DNA from: Ruminococcaceae bacterium UBA3751
GTDB lineage: Bacteria > Bacillota > Clostridia > Oscillospirales > Acutalibacteraceae
Reading direction: 5' to 3'
Assembly (NCBI GenBank): GCA_002371215.1
Contig: DFGL01000039.1
Span: 13,961 to 77,960 of the forward strand
DNA: 64,000 nt
Shown here: positions 42,770 to 51,346 of the stretch, piece after piece
Layout of the letters: the number at the start of each line of letters is the position of its first letter
How positions within the stretch are numbered: position 1 is the stretch's first letter
The notes under the pieces: generated by a model
Database searches by the model: none
Seen by the model: the letters and a program-made list of their open reading frames with translations, nothing else
What the model was told of the DNA's origin: nothing
Made by a program: the position numbers and the translations under genes

Positions 42770-43594
42770 TTAATCCTTTTTTCTTATTCTTTTGTTTGTT
42801 AAAAACATTGATAGCCATGCTGCAACTGAAATTACTGCAGAAGCCGCCGCAACAAATAAGAAGTACTTATCCGTCATTGAATTGAAGGCGGATTTATATA
42901 TTTCGGGAAGGATTATAAACGAAGCGAACGGATGGATAAGCCTGCATATTAAAGCGCCGAGCGCCGTACCTGCAGCGCCGCCTGAAATTCCGCTTAAAAT
43001 ACAAACGTATGCTCTTTGCTTGTTTGAAAACATAAAGGACATAGTAAGTCCGGCAACTATTGCCGAAAGCATTGCTATCACTATGAGCGTTAGCGTAAAG
43101 TCTTTAACCTCGTTTACTCTGTCCCTGAGGGTTTGAAGATTGCGAACGCCAACGGTTTCGCTGAAGATTTCAGCGGCTTTTTCAGAGGTGTTATGGATAT
43201 ATTCCTTTTGGTATTTCATTGAGTTTCCGTCAAGGTACTCCGTACAGAGCGTGTCAAAATAATCAACAAGGTCGTCCGTATAGAGCTCGGAGCTTTCGCT
43301 GCCGGAAACGTTCTGAAACGCCTTTGTAAGCGAATCGCTTATCGGGTATTCGTTTTTAACCGTTTCAAAAACGGATTTGGGAATTCCGCTCTGAGCCTCA
43401 AGAACGGTGAATTTTGCACTTAACTGCGCCTCACACTCTGCAGTAACAGCAGAAGTAACCATATTTTTAACTATATAGCTATCAGAGGCAATGGTTGAAT
43501 TGGTAATCAGCGCGGTTATAGTTATAGCAGTTGAAAACGCAATAATTACAGAAAATATTACAACGAGTATTTTTCTTGTAGCTGAAAACTCCAT
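42770..43594 (-). CDS. Unknown membrane protein, last of a coupled trio
   Basis: A protein of 274 residues that I do not recognise. One N-terminal TM segment (~8-32), an extracytoplasmic helical region of about 130 residues (35-165), then three TM segments (~168-192, ~197-222, ~240-265) and a basic C-terminus (TNKRIRKKD). The middle TM is Gly/Ala-rich (GISGGAAGTALGAL). Translation is coupled to the preceding gene by a TAATG overlap with GGAGGTGG upstream. No catalytic motif is seen. Confidence 0.7.
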   Translation of the reverse strand: MEFSATRKILVVIFSVIIAFSTAITITALITNSTIASDSYIVKNMVTSAVTAECEAQLSAKFTVLEAQSGIPKSVFETVKNEYPISDSLTKAFQNVSGSESSELYTDDLVDYFDTLCTEYLDGNSMKYQKEYIHNTSEKAAEIFSETVGVRNLQTLRDRVNEVKDFTLTLIVIAMLSAIVAGLTMSFMFSNKQRAYVCILSGISGGAAGTALGALICRLIHPFASFIILPEIYKSAFNSMTDKYFLFVAAASAVISVAAWLSMFLTNKRIRKKD

Positions 43595-44154
43595 TATTCC
43601 ACCTCCTTATACAACAGTGCGTAATAATCGGTGGTCAGGCCTAAGCCCTTGGAAACTCTGTAGTAAATAATAAGGTTGCGCCTGCCCGAAGGGGAGAGGC
43701 TGAGCGCCTCGTTTTCACTTTTAACAAGCTGCTCCTTATCAAATTTGTAAGTGTACTCGCCACTTGCAGTTGAAACTGTAACGGGTGCGTTGGTTATGAA
43801 TTTTGCTACGTTGTTTGCCGTAAGTTCAACATAAATGCAGCCCGTTTCGCCTATTTTGGCGCTCTTTTCCGAAAGGGAAGCGGAGTCGGCAAGCAGCGAA
43901 TAATCAGCGTTGTATCTGAGCTTCAGCTCTCCGTCGCAGCTGATAGTTCCGAGAAGCTCGTTTTTAACGGGCTTTTCGTTCGGCGGAGCCTCGTCAGAGG
44001 GGTTAAGTTCATCGTGATAAGAAAGTCTTACTCCGTTATTCAGCGGAACGAGTCTGTCGCCGTCCGCTCTGAAAAATAAAACGAAAGCAAGGGAAACTGC
44101 TATTGCCGTACAAATCGGCAGCACAATGCCTTTTAAAATGAAATTTTTGCTCAT
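43594..44154 (-). CDS. Unknown membrane-anchored protein, second of the trio
   Basis: A protein of 186 residues: one N-terminal TM segment (~8-28) and a predicted beta-rich extracytoplasmic domain (~60-186) with a proline-rich linker (NPSDEAPPNEKPVK). No cysteine lipobox or known motif. Begins 3 nt after the stop of the first gene and ends overlapping the third by one base. Function unknown; the tight spacing suggests the three products work together. Confidence 0.65.
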   Translation of the reverse strand: MSKNFILKGIVLPICTAIAVSLAFVLFFRADGDRLVPLNNGVRLSYHDELNPSDEAPPNEKPVKNELLGTISCDGELKLRYNADYSLLADSASLSEKSAKIGETGCIYVELTANNVAKFITNAPVTVSTASGEYTYKFDKEQLVKSENEALSLSPSGRRNLIIYYRVSKGLGLTTDYYALLYKEVE

Positions 44155-44157
44155 AGA

Positions 44158-45012
44158 TTATCTCTGCCCTTGGTTTGCTCCTTCGGAAAGTGTGTTTGCG
44201 AGTGAAAAGCTTTTTTTCTTCTTTGGCTTATATGCGGGCGGATTTTTAAGCTTTTTAGTTAAGCGGTTGTTTTTGCCCGTGATTTTATTAACCTCGTGAA
44301 CGGGGCCCGCCATATATTCAATCATATATTTATCTGCAACAGCCATCAAATCGGGGTCGTTTTTCATTTCGCCGAGAATAGTAACGGCGATTATGTCCTG
44401 AACCTCGTTCGTTCCGTCCTCAAAGATTTCATTCAGAAGCTTAAAGAGCTTTTTGCGCTCTGCGTCTGAGCCGTTTTTTATTACGCTTAAAACTCTTTCG
44501 TTGCCGTATTCGGCAAAAAATGTTTCGGGGAGGAATTCGCCGTAATCAACGATATTCTGCTTAATAGTATCTTTAAAATCGGGATAAAGCGCGCCGAAGC
44601 GGTTCGCCAGAGAATCAACGTCGTAGCTGATAAGGCCGTTTTTAGCCTTTGTTCTTGATACCGCCTTTGGCATTTTAACCTTTTCAAGATTTACCTTTTT
44701 GTTCGTTTTGAAAAGGCGTTCAACCTCCTCGATTATCTCATTTGAGAGGGAGCGTACCTCGCGGTCGTCAACGTTTTCGGGCTCAAGAAGAAGGCGCGAA
44801 ACCGTGTTGAATTCGCTTGTGCTTCCGTCAACGTCATAAGCGCATTCAAAAGCTAAAATGTTGCTGTCATCGTCGTAGACAAGGCGGTAGCTTCCGCTGT
44901 CGGATTTAAAGGCGAGAGAGCTGTCCGTGGCGTCGGTTTTTTTGAAACCAAGCTCCTCGTTTGTATTTTTAAGGTGATTTTCTATAGCGTTGAAAATATT
45001 AGTTAATTCCAT
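44158..45012 (-). CDS. Unknown soluble protein, first of the trio
   Basis: A protein of 284 residues from the ATG at 45012, chosen because AAAGGAAA lies ahead of it; the frame is open for 24 codons further but without a ribosome site. An N-terminal alpha/beta region (~1-90, FNAIENHLKNTNEELGFKK, SYRLVYDDDSNILAFE) is followed by a helical part (~110-250) and a Lys-rich tail ending LSEGANQGQR. No signal peptide. I do not recognise the family. Confidence 0.65.
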   Translation of the reverse strand: MELTNIFNAIENHLKNTNEELGFKKTDATDSSLAFKSDSGSYRLVYDDDSNILAFECAYDVDGSTSEFNTVSRLLLEPENVDDREVRSLSNEIIEEVERLFKTNKKVNLEKVKMPKAVSRTKAKNGLISYDVDSLANRFGALYPDFKDTIKQNIVDYGEFLPETFFAEYGNERVLSVIKNGSDAERKKLFKLLNEIFEDGTNEVQDIIAVTILGEMKNDPDLMAVADKYMIEYMAGPVHEVNKITGKNNRLTKKLKNPPAYKPKKKKSFSLANTLSEGANQGQR

Positions 45013-45055
45013 AAAAAATTTCCTTTCGTTTAAAACTTGATATATAATCCGATAT

Positions 45056-45084
45056 ATTATACAACAAAATTTATATTTTGTCAC
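45056..45084 (-). promoter_or_regulatory. Promoter of the unknown membrane trio
   Basis: On the minus strand: GTGACA (45079-45084), 17-bp spacer, TATAAT (45056-45061). Confidence 0.55.
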
Positions 45085-45108
45085 TACCTAATTTTAATAA
45101 AAATAATA

Positions 45109-45137
45109 TTGATATTGAATACAATATATGTTAAAAT
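45109..45137 (+). promoter_or_regulatory. Promoter of the murI-argS operon
   Basis: TTGATA (45109-45114), 17-bp spacer, TAAAAT (45132-45137), 34 bp before the murI ATG. Confidence 0.5.
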
Positions 45138-45171
45138 ATTTAGAATAAAAACCAACGAGGGAACTGATTAA

Positions 45172-45987
45172 ATGGATAAAAGGCCGATTGGAGTTTTTGA
45201 TTCCGGGCTCGGCGGGCTGTCAACTGTCCGCGCAATTAAGAAAATATTACCTAACGAGGATATAATATATTTCGGCGATACGGGCAGAGTTCCGTACGGA
45301 ACCCGCTCAAATGAAACGATAGAAACCTATACAGCGCAGGATATTAAATTTCTTGAGCGCCATTCGTGTAAGCTTATCGCCGTTGCGTGCGGTACGGTTT
45401 CAACCGTTTCAGCGGAGCTTATTAAAAATCTGAACAAGCCCGCGACGGGAATTGCTATTCCGAGCGCCATTGCCGCAGCTAAAGCTACAAAAAACGGAAA
45501 AATAGGAATTATGGGAACGAGCGCAACTATAAACAGCGGCGCGTTTGACCGTGAAATTCACAGCCGTTATCCAAAGGCGGAGATAATTTCCGTTTCGTGC
45601 CCGCTGCTTGTTTCACTCGTTGAAAACAACTGGATTGCTGTTGACGATGAGGTTACAAACGCTGCGGTTAAGCGCTATTTAGAGCCGATAATCAGCGCAG
45701 GCTGCGATACGATTATTCTCGGCTGTACGCATTTTCCGCTTCTCTCCCCTATAATAAAGAACGTTGCCGGAGAGGGCGTTACCCTTATTGATTCGGGTTA
45801 TGAGGAAGCTAAATACATAAAGAAGCTTCTTAAAGAAAACAATCTTGAAAACGACAGCGAACGCAAAGGTGAATATAAATATTTCGTTTCCGATAAGCCG
45901 CAGAATTTTTATACCGCGGCAAACACCCTGCTGGGCGAGGATATCAGAAACGAATGTGAATTTGTTGATATATTTAAGTATATTTAG
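45172..45987 (+). CDS. murI: Glutamate racemase
   Basis: A protein of 271 residues that makes D-glutamate for peptidoglycan. Motifs: FDSGLGGLSTVRAIK at 9-23, FGDTGRVPYGTRS near 37, first catalytic Cys in VACGTVST and second in LGCTHFPLL. The first motif is normally ACNTASA; here Asn is Gly and Ala is Val, while Cys and Thr are kept. First gene of an operon with DUF1934, argS and a radical SAM gene. Confidence 0.93.
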   Translation: MDKRPIGVFDSGLGGLSTVRAIKKILPNEDIIYFGDTGRVPYGTRSNETIETYTAQDIKFLERHSCKLIAVACGTVSTVSAELIKNLNKPATGIAIPSAIAAAKATKNGKIGIMGTSATINSGAFDREIHSRYPKAEIISVSCPLLVSLVENNWIAVDDEVTNAAVKRYLEPIISAGCDTIILGCTHFPLLSPIIKNVAGEGVTLIDSGYEEAKYIKKLLKENNLENDSERKGEYKYFVSDKPQNFYTAANTLLGEDIRNECEFVDIFKYI

Positions 45988-45991
45988 AATT

Positions 45992-46420
45992 ATGGATGAA
46001 AGAAAAGCACTTATTAAGGTTGTCGGAGAGCAGAATTTCGGCGACGATAACGACGTAATTGAGCTTACTACTATCGGTACCCTTGAGGAGACCGAGGAAA
46101 GTTATATTCTGCGTTACAACGAGGAGCTCGAGCCTCAGAGCGCTCCGATTAAAACCCAGCTCAGCGTTCAGAAAAACAGAGAACGCGTTGAGCTTATGCG
46201 CTCGGGAAAGCACGGCTCACTGCTGATTATTGAGCGCGCAAAGCGCAATCTCTGTAATTATGCTACGGAATACGGCGATTTGCTTATGGGCATTTACGGA
46301 AGAAGCATTGAGCACAGCGTTGAGGAAAAAGAGGGCAGAATTGCCTTCGGGTACGATATAGATATTAACGGCGCCATAACCTCGCAAAATGAGGTTACGG
46401 TTACCTTCAGATTAAATTAA
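45992..46420 (+). CDS. DUF1934 (YwiB-like) beta-barrel protein
   Basis: A 142-residue protein read from the ATG at 45992, 4 nt after the murI stop; the frame is open earlier but overlaps murI. The pattern IELTTIGTLEETEESYILRYNE, the central RSGKHGSLLIIERAKRNLCNYAT and the GRIAFGYDIDINGAI repeat match the calycin-like DUF1934 family, encoded next to argS in B. subtilis (ywiB) as here. Function unknown. No Shine-Dalgarno sequence is visible, so translation probably depends on reinitiation after murI. Confidence 0.82.
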   Translation: MDERKALIKVVGEQNFGDDNDVIELTTIGTLEETEESYILRYNEELEPQSAPIKTQLSVQKNRERVELMRSGKHGSLLIIERAKRNLCNYATEYGDLLMGIYGRSIEHSVEEKEGRIAFGYDIDINGAITSQNEVTVTFRLN

Positions 46421-46435
46421 GGTTTGGAGAAACAG

Positions 46436-48124
46436 ATGTCAAAAATAGTTAAAGAAACAGAAAAGCAGTTAAAGGAGCTGATAATTTCAGCCGTAAATGC
46501 CGCAACGGAAAAAGGCGAGTTTTCGGGCGGGGAAATTCCCGATTTCATTATTGAAAAGCCCGCTGATAAGAAAAACGGCGATTTTTCAACGAATATTGCA
46601 ATGGCGGGAGCGAGAGTTTTTCGCAAAGCGCCTAAAATGATTGCGGACTCAATTGTATCAAATATTGATTTATCGGGCACACTGTTTGAGAGAGCAGAGG
46701 TTGCGGGCCCGGGCTTTATCAATTTCTATCTCTCTCAGGAATACTATTCAAGCATAGTAAAGGACGTAATTGACTGCGGAGATAGTTACGGAAGAAGCGA
46801 TTACGGAAAGGGAAAGAAAATTATAGTTGAATTCGTTTCCGCAAACCCGACGGGACCTATGCATATAGGCAACGCGAGGGGCGGCGCTATCGGCGACTGT
46901 CTTGCCTCGGTTCTTGACGCGGCGGGCTACGACGTCTGGCGCGAATTCTACGTTAACGACGCGGGTAATCAGATTGAAAAGTTCGCTACCTCGCTTGAAG
47001 TGAGATACCTTCAGGCTTGCAAACAGGATGTGGAAATGCCCGAGGACGCGTACCACGGCGCTGATATAACCGAGCACGCAGAAGCGTTCAAGGCTGAATA
47101 CGGCGAAAAGTACGTTGAAACAGAAAGCGCAGAGAGAAGAAAGGCGCTCGTTGATTTTGCTCTGCCTAAGAATATTGCGGGGCTTGAAAGAGACCTTAAG
47201 AAATACAGAATTGTTTACGATAACTGGTTTAAGGAGAGCAGCGTACACGCTGACGGCTCCGTTAACAGAATAATCGAGGAGCTCAAGGCTAAGGGAGTTA
47301 CCTATGAAAAGGACGGCGCTCTCTGGTTTAAGGCGAGCGAATACGGAAACGATAAGGATATAGTTCTTATCCGCAATAACGGGCTGCCGACTTATATAGT
47401 ACCCGATATTGCTTACCACTATAATAAGCTCGTAACGCGCGGCTTCGATAAGGCGATTGACGTTCTCGGCGCGGACCACCACGGTTATGTTCCGCGAATG
47501 AAGGCGGCGCTCACCGCTCTCGGAATTGACGCTGACAGGCTTGATGCTGTTATTATGCAGATGGTACGTCTTGTGCGCGATGGTGAAACGATTAAGCTTT
47601 CAAAGCGCAGCGGTAAGGCAATAACGCTCAATACTCTGCTTGAGGAAATACCGATTGACGCGGCAAGATTCTTCTTCAATCTGCGCGAGCCCAACTCCCA
47701 TTTTGATTTTGACCTTGAACTTGCGGCTAAGCAGAGCAGTGAAAACCCCGTTTACTACGTACAGTACGCCCACGCGAGAATATGCTCAATTCTCCGCAAG
47801 GCTGAGGAGAGCGGAGCAAAGCTCGGCGAGCCGACTGTTGAAACGCTTAACCTTCTTGAAAGCGACGAGGAAAGAGAGCTTATTTCTCACCTCAGCGCGC
47901 TCACCGACGAGATTGTTGCGGCGGCGAAGCAGTACGACCCCGCAAAGATTACTCACTATGTCGTTGAGCTTGCAACGCTGTTCCATAAATTCTATAACGC
48001 GCAGCGTGTTATGTGCGAGGACGAAGCGCTTATGAACGCAAGGCTTTATCTTTGCACCGCTGTTAAAAATACTATTAAAAACATCTTGGAAATGCTTAAA
48101 ATTGAAGCACCCGAAAAGATGTAA
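46436..48124 (+). CDS. argS: Arginyl-tRNA synthetase
   Basis: A class I aminoacyl-tRNA synthetase of 562 residues. From the ATG at 46436 (TTTGGAG upstream; an in-frame TTG 12 nt earlier is part of that site). Add1 tRNA-recognition domain (~1-105), HIGH-type motif ANPTGPMHIGNARGGA near 130-145, KMSK equivalent IKLSKRSGKAI near 390, and the C-terminal helical DALR anticodon domain (~440-562, PVYYVQYAHARICSI). Full family length; acts in the cytosol to charge tRNA-Arg. Confidence 0.95.
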   Translation: MSKIVKETEKQLKELIISAVNAATEKGEFSGGEIPDFIIEKPADKKNGDFSTNIAMAGARVFRKAPKMIADSIVSNIDLSGTLFERAEVAGPGFINFYLSQEYYSSIVKDVIDCGDSYGRSDYGKGKKIIVEFVSANPTGPMHIGNARGGAIGDCLASVLDAAGYDVWREFYVNDAGNQIEKFATSLEVRYLQACKQDVEMPEDAYHGADITEHAEAFKAEYGEKYVETESAERRKALVDFALPKNIAGLERDLKKYRIVYDNWFKESSVHADGSVNRIIEELKAKGVTYEKDGALWFKASEYGNDKDIVLIRNNGLPTYIVPDIAYHYNKLVTRGFDKAIDVLGADHHGYVPRMKAALTALGIDADRLDAVIMQMVRLVRDGETIKLSKRSGKAITLNTLLEEIPIDAARFFFNLREPNSHFDFDLELAAKQSSENPVYYVQYAHARICSILRKAEESGAKLGEPTVETLNLLESDEERELISHLSALTDEIVAAAKQYDPAKITHYVVELATLFHKFYNAQRVMCEDEALMNARLYLCTAVKNTIKNILEMLKIEAPEKM

Positions 48125-48145
48125 TAAAAACTATAGGAGTTTGCT

Positions 48146-49579
48146 ATGGCTAAAATCAGCCCTAAGCTGTTACATCGGATAGGCGGAAAGCTGCTTGATT
48201 ATACCTATAAAAATCCGAGGCGCAATATGCTCAGGATTATGAAGGTCGTTAAAGCGGCTGTCGGGGGAATGTATCCCTCAACAACCTTTACAAAGCCTGT
48301 TGAAATTATATCCGATGAAACCAATATCTGGCACCGTTATCTCTTTGACGGGCTTGAGGATATTGACAGGGAACAATTTAAAAACATTGCGCTTACCTTC
48401 GCTATTGACGCGGGATACGTGGGCACCTCAACTCTGCGCAAAAAGCGCGAGGAGCTGCACTGCAATATTCCGTGGGTAATTCTTCTTGACCCTACGAGCG
48501 CCTGCAACCTTAAGTGTAAGGGCTGCTGGGCGGCGGAGTACGGGCATCAGTCAAACCTTACGCTTGACGAGATGAGAAAATTAGTCAGCGAAGCGAAGGC
48601 TCTCGGAACGCATTTCTTTATGTTTACGGGCGGCGAGCCGCTTGTAAGAAAAAAGGATTTGCTCACCCTCGTATCCGAAAACCGCGATTGTCTTTTCCTC
48701 TGCTTTACAAACGGAACGCTGATTGACGACGCGTTTTGTGAGGATATGAAAAAGGCGGGTAATCTTACTCTCGCGCTCTCCATTGAGGGAACGAAAGAAA
48801 CTACGGACGAACGCCGCGGCGAGGGTACCTATGATAAGGTTATGGAGGCAATGCGCCTTCTTAAAAAGCATAAATGCCTTTTCGGAACCTCGGTTTGTTA
48901 TACAAGCCGTAACTATGAGGCGGTAACGAGCGACGAATTTTATGATATGGAAATTGAAAACGGCGCAAAGTTCGCGTGGTATTTCCACTATATGCCCGTA
49001 GGAAGCGACGCTGATACAAGCCTCCTTCTTACCCCCGAACAGCGCGAGCACGTTTACCGTACAATCCGTGAAAAAAGAAACAGCAAAACGGGTAAGCCTA
49101 TCTTCACCGTTGATTTCCAGAACGACGGCGAATTTGTAGGCGGCTGTATTGCGGGCGGAAGAAACTATTTCCACGTTAATTCCGAGGGCGACGTTGAGCC
49201 ATGCGTGTTTATCCATTACAGCGACTGCAATATCCGCGAAAAGAGCGTATATGAGTGCTTAACCTCTCCGCTTTTCCGCGAATACTATAAGGGCCAGCCG
49301 TTCAACGATAATATGCTGCGCCCCTGCCCGATGCTTGAAAATCCTCAGGCGCTTGTTGATATAGTAAACAAAACGGGCGCTAAGTCAACTAACCTTCACT
49401 GCGCCGAAAGTGCGGAAACGCTCTGCGCAAAGTGTGAAAAATACGCTGAGCACTGGGCGCCTAAGGCAAAGGAAATCTGGGAGGAAAAGGAGCGCTTCAA
49501 GCCCTTTACCCAGTACTGGCGCGATACCCCCGAGGGACAGGCTGAAGCGGCTCAGAATATGGGCAGCGGAAAATTATAA
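48146..49579 (+). CDS. Radical SAM protein with SPASM-like C-terminal cluster
   Basis: A protein of 477 residues. The N-terminal ~115 residues are a helical lead-in (LLHRIGGKLLDYTYKNPRRN). The radical SAM core has the Cys-x3-Cys-x2-Cys motif in SACNLKCKGCWAAEYG and GGEP in MFTGGEPLV. C-terminal cysteines (GGCIAGGRNYFHV, VEPCVFIHYSDC, CPMLENP, CAKCEKY) could bind one or two auxiliary Fe-S clusters as in SPASM/Twitch proteins. Such enzymes modify peptides or proteins, or lipids; no precursor peptide is adjacent. It follows argS by 21 nt with TAGGAG. Substrate unknown. Confidence 0.8.
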   Translation: MAKISPKLLHRIGGKLLDYTYKNPRRNMLRIMKVVKAAVGGMYPSTTFTKPVEIISDETNIWHRYLFDGLEDIDREQFKNIALTFAIDAGYVGTSTLRKKREELHCNIPWVILLDPTSACNLKCKGCWAAEYGHQSNLTLDEMRKLVSEAKALGTHFFMFTGGEPLVRKKDLLTLVSENRDCLFLCFTNGTLIDDAFCEDMKKAGNLTLALSIEGTKETTDERRGEGTYDKVMEAMRLLKKHKCLFGTSVCYTSRNYEAVTSDEFYDMEIENGAKFAWYFHYMPVGSDADTSLLLTPEQREHVYRTIREKRNSKTGKPIFTVDFQNDGEFVGGCIAGGRNYFHVNSEGDVEPCVFIHYSDCNIREKSVYECLTSPLFREYYKGQPFNDNMLRPCPMLENPQALVDIVNKTGAKSTNLHCAESAETLCAKCEKYAEHWAPKAKEIWEEKERFKPFTQYWRDTPEGQAEAAQNMGSGKL

Positions 49580-49585
49580 AAAAAT

Positions 49586-49617
49586 AAAGCTATCTCACGT
49601 TTTTGAGATAGCTTTTT
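49586..49617. terminator. Bidirectional terminator between the radical SAM gene and the dlt-like cluster
   Basis: AAAGCTATCTCA / TGAGATAGCTTT with a 6-nt loop and a TTTTTATTTT tail, between convergent genes. Confidence 0.87.
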
Positions 49618-49649
49618 ATTTTGCAGTGGTGGGTTTTTGCATCCGTCGT

Positions 49650-51110
49650 TTATTTTAGTTCTCTGCGAATCAGCTTTCCGTTGAAGGTGCGGGGGATTTT
49701 TTCAATCCATACTATATATTTCGGTACCTTGAACGGCTCAAGCCTTGCCTGAAGCTCGTTTCTTATGGCAACGGCGTCAAACTTTGCCTCGTTCCTTGTC
49801 TGAACGAAAAGCTTCGGTACGGAGCCGTACATCGCGTCCTCAACGGGTATACAGCCGCAGTCAATAACGCCCTTAATCTGCTTTGCAGCATTCTCAATCT
49901 CATCGGGAGATACCTTTTTGCCGCCGACGTTTATAACCGAGCCCTGTCTGCCGAGCAGGATAATATCGCCGTCCTCATCAAAGTACGCAACGTCGTTTGT
50001 ATAAATAATTCCGTTTCTTAGAACGGCGGCGGTTTCCTCCTCGTCCTCGTAATAGCCGCTCATATTCATTGAGCCCTTTGCGGCGAGAAGTCCCGTGTTT
50101 TCAGCCGAGGACTGAATTTCATTTCCGTTTTCGTCAACGATGATTATTTCAGCGTTGCAGGCAGGCTTGCCGATACAGTTTTTCTTTGAGTTTTCAACGT
50201 TGAAATTATAAATAACTATGCAGCCGCTTTCGGTACTGCCGTAAAAATTATAAAGGCGGGTATCAGGGAGCAGGGCGCAGATTTTTTCCTTGTCGCTGTC
50301 CATAAGCGGAGCCGCGCCGAACTGGATATAGCGGAGCTGTTTTCCGTAATCGCCGAGCTTCGTTTTTGAAAGCTTGAGAATAACCGTAAGCGCAGTCGGC
50401 ACAAGGTCAATTGCGGTAACGCCGTACTCCTCAATAACGTTAAAAAACTTAACGAGGTTAAGCACGCTTGCAAGAACTATTACGGACGCGCCCTTTATCA
50501 TATTTGCATAGTATCTGCGCAGTCCGTGGGAATGGTTCAGCGGAGAGGGAATGAGCTCAACGTTGTCCTCTTCAATCCCTACGCCGTACATAACGTTTTC
50601 AGCCAGCGCAATATCGTTTTCGTGGGTTAAAACGATGCCCTTTTCCTTACCCGTAGTACCTGTGCTGAAAAGGATTTCGCTGATTTCTTTGCCTTCAGGG
50701 AAGGTGTAATCCTTAAGCGGAGCAGAAGCCTCTGCGCCGTTAATATATTCCTCAAAGGTAAGGCTGCAGGGCGCGTCAATACCGCCGTTTACGCTGATAA
50801 CAGCGGCGGCGTCAACTCTGTCTGCTATTTCTTTGATTTTTTCATCAGCGCAGTTATGCTCAAGCGGAACGAATATTCCGCCGATAAGCTGCAGCGCAAG
50901 CTGCAGGGCGAGATAATCTACCGTCTGACACGCTTCGATTACAACCTTTTTGCCGCTTTCAACTCCTATTGAGCTGAGATAAGCGGCTGCTTTTTTTATT
51001 TTTTCGGTATATTGGGAATAAGTAACGCTGTACTCATCGTCCGCAAGGCAGAACTTATCCCCCTGCGTTTTTGCGTGGGTAAATACCGCTTCAACAACGG
51101 ATTTTGCCAT
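49650..51110 (-). CDS. AMP-forming ligase, DltA-like, of a dlt-type cluster
   Basis: A protein of 486 residues of the adenylate-forming superfamily. P-loop LFSTGTTGKEKGIVLTH (~150-165), A5 NFYGSTESG, A7-A8 TNDVAYFDEDGDIILLGRQGSVINVGGKKVSPDEIE and the A10 Lys in PRTFNGKLIRRELK. By context it should activate an acid (D-alanine in dlt systems) and load it on the carrier protein encoded just upstream, with a one-base TAATG overlap. The P-loop and length resemble acyl-CoA ligases as much as DltA, so the acid is not certain. Confidence 0.8.
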   Translation of the reverse strand: MAKSVVEAVFTHAKTQGDKFCLADDEYSVTYSQYTEKIKKAAAYLSSIGVESGKKVVIEACQTVDYLALQLALQLIGGIFVPLEHNCADEKIKEIADRVDAAAVISVNGGIDAPCSLTFEEYINGAEASAPLKDYTFPEGKEISEILFSTGTTGKEKGIVLTHENDIALAENVMYGVGIEEDNVELIPSPLNHSHGLRRYYANMIKGASVIVLASVLNLVKFFNVIEEYGVTAIDLVPTALTVILKLSKTKLGDYGKQLRYIQFGAAPLMDSDKEKICALLPDTRLYNFYGSTESGCIVIYNFNVENSKKNCIGKPACNAEIIIVDENGNEIQSSAENTGLLAAKGSMNMSGYYEDEEETAAVLRNGIIYTNDVAYFDEDGDIILLGRQGSVINVGGKKVSPDEIENAAKQIKGVIDCGCIPVEDAMYGSVPKLFVQTRNEAKFDAVAIRNELQARLEPFKVPKYIVWIEKIPRTFNGKLIRRELK

Positions 51111-51331
51111 TATGATAATTCCTCAATCATTTCCCACATAGCCTCAACGGATTCAAAGTATTTGGGCTGAATGTATTCCATTGAAACCGAAATATCAAAC
51201 ATATCCTCTATTTCGGATACAATCTCAACTACTGCAACGGAGTCAAGAAGTCCCTTTTCATAGAGTCTGTCCTCGTTTTCAAAGTCGATATTCGGGAATT
51301 TGTCCTTAAGCATTTCCATTAATTCTTCCAT
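51110..51331 (-). CDS. Acyl/D-alanyl carrier protein (DltC-like)
   Basis: A 73-residue four-helix carrier protein. The phosphopantetheine Ser lies in GLLDSVAVVEIV (canonical DSL/DSx). Acidic throughout (MEELMEMLKDKFPNIDFENED). It should carry the group activated by the downstream ligase and hand it to the upstream-encoded MBOAT protein. RNA context: 15 nt after the MBOAT stop, ribosome site AAAGGAGAA. Confidence 0.88.
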   Translation of the reverse strand: MEELMEMLKDKFPNIDFENEDRLYEKGLLDSVAVVEIVSEIEDMFDISVSMEYIQPKYFESVEAMWEMIEELS

Positions 51332-51346
51332 TTTTAATTCTCCTTT

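Noticed and set aside
42408..42818. 136-codon minus-strand frame spanning serC start and the intergenic region
   Set aside because: It overlaps the serC start in another frame and reads through its promoter; no ribosome site or recognisable protein.
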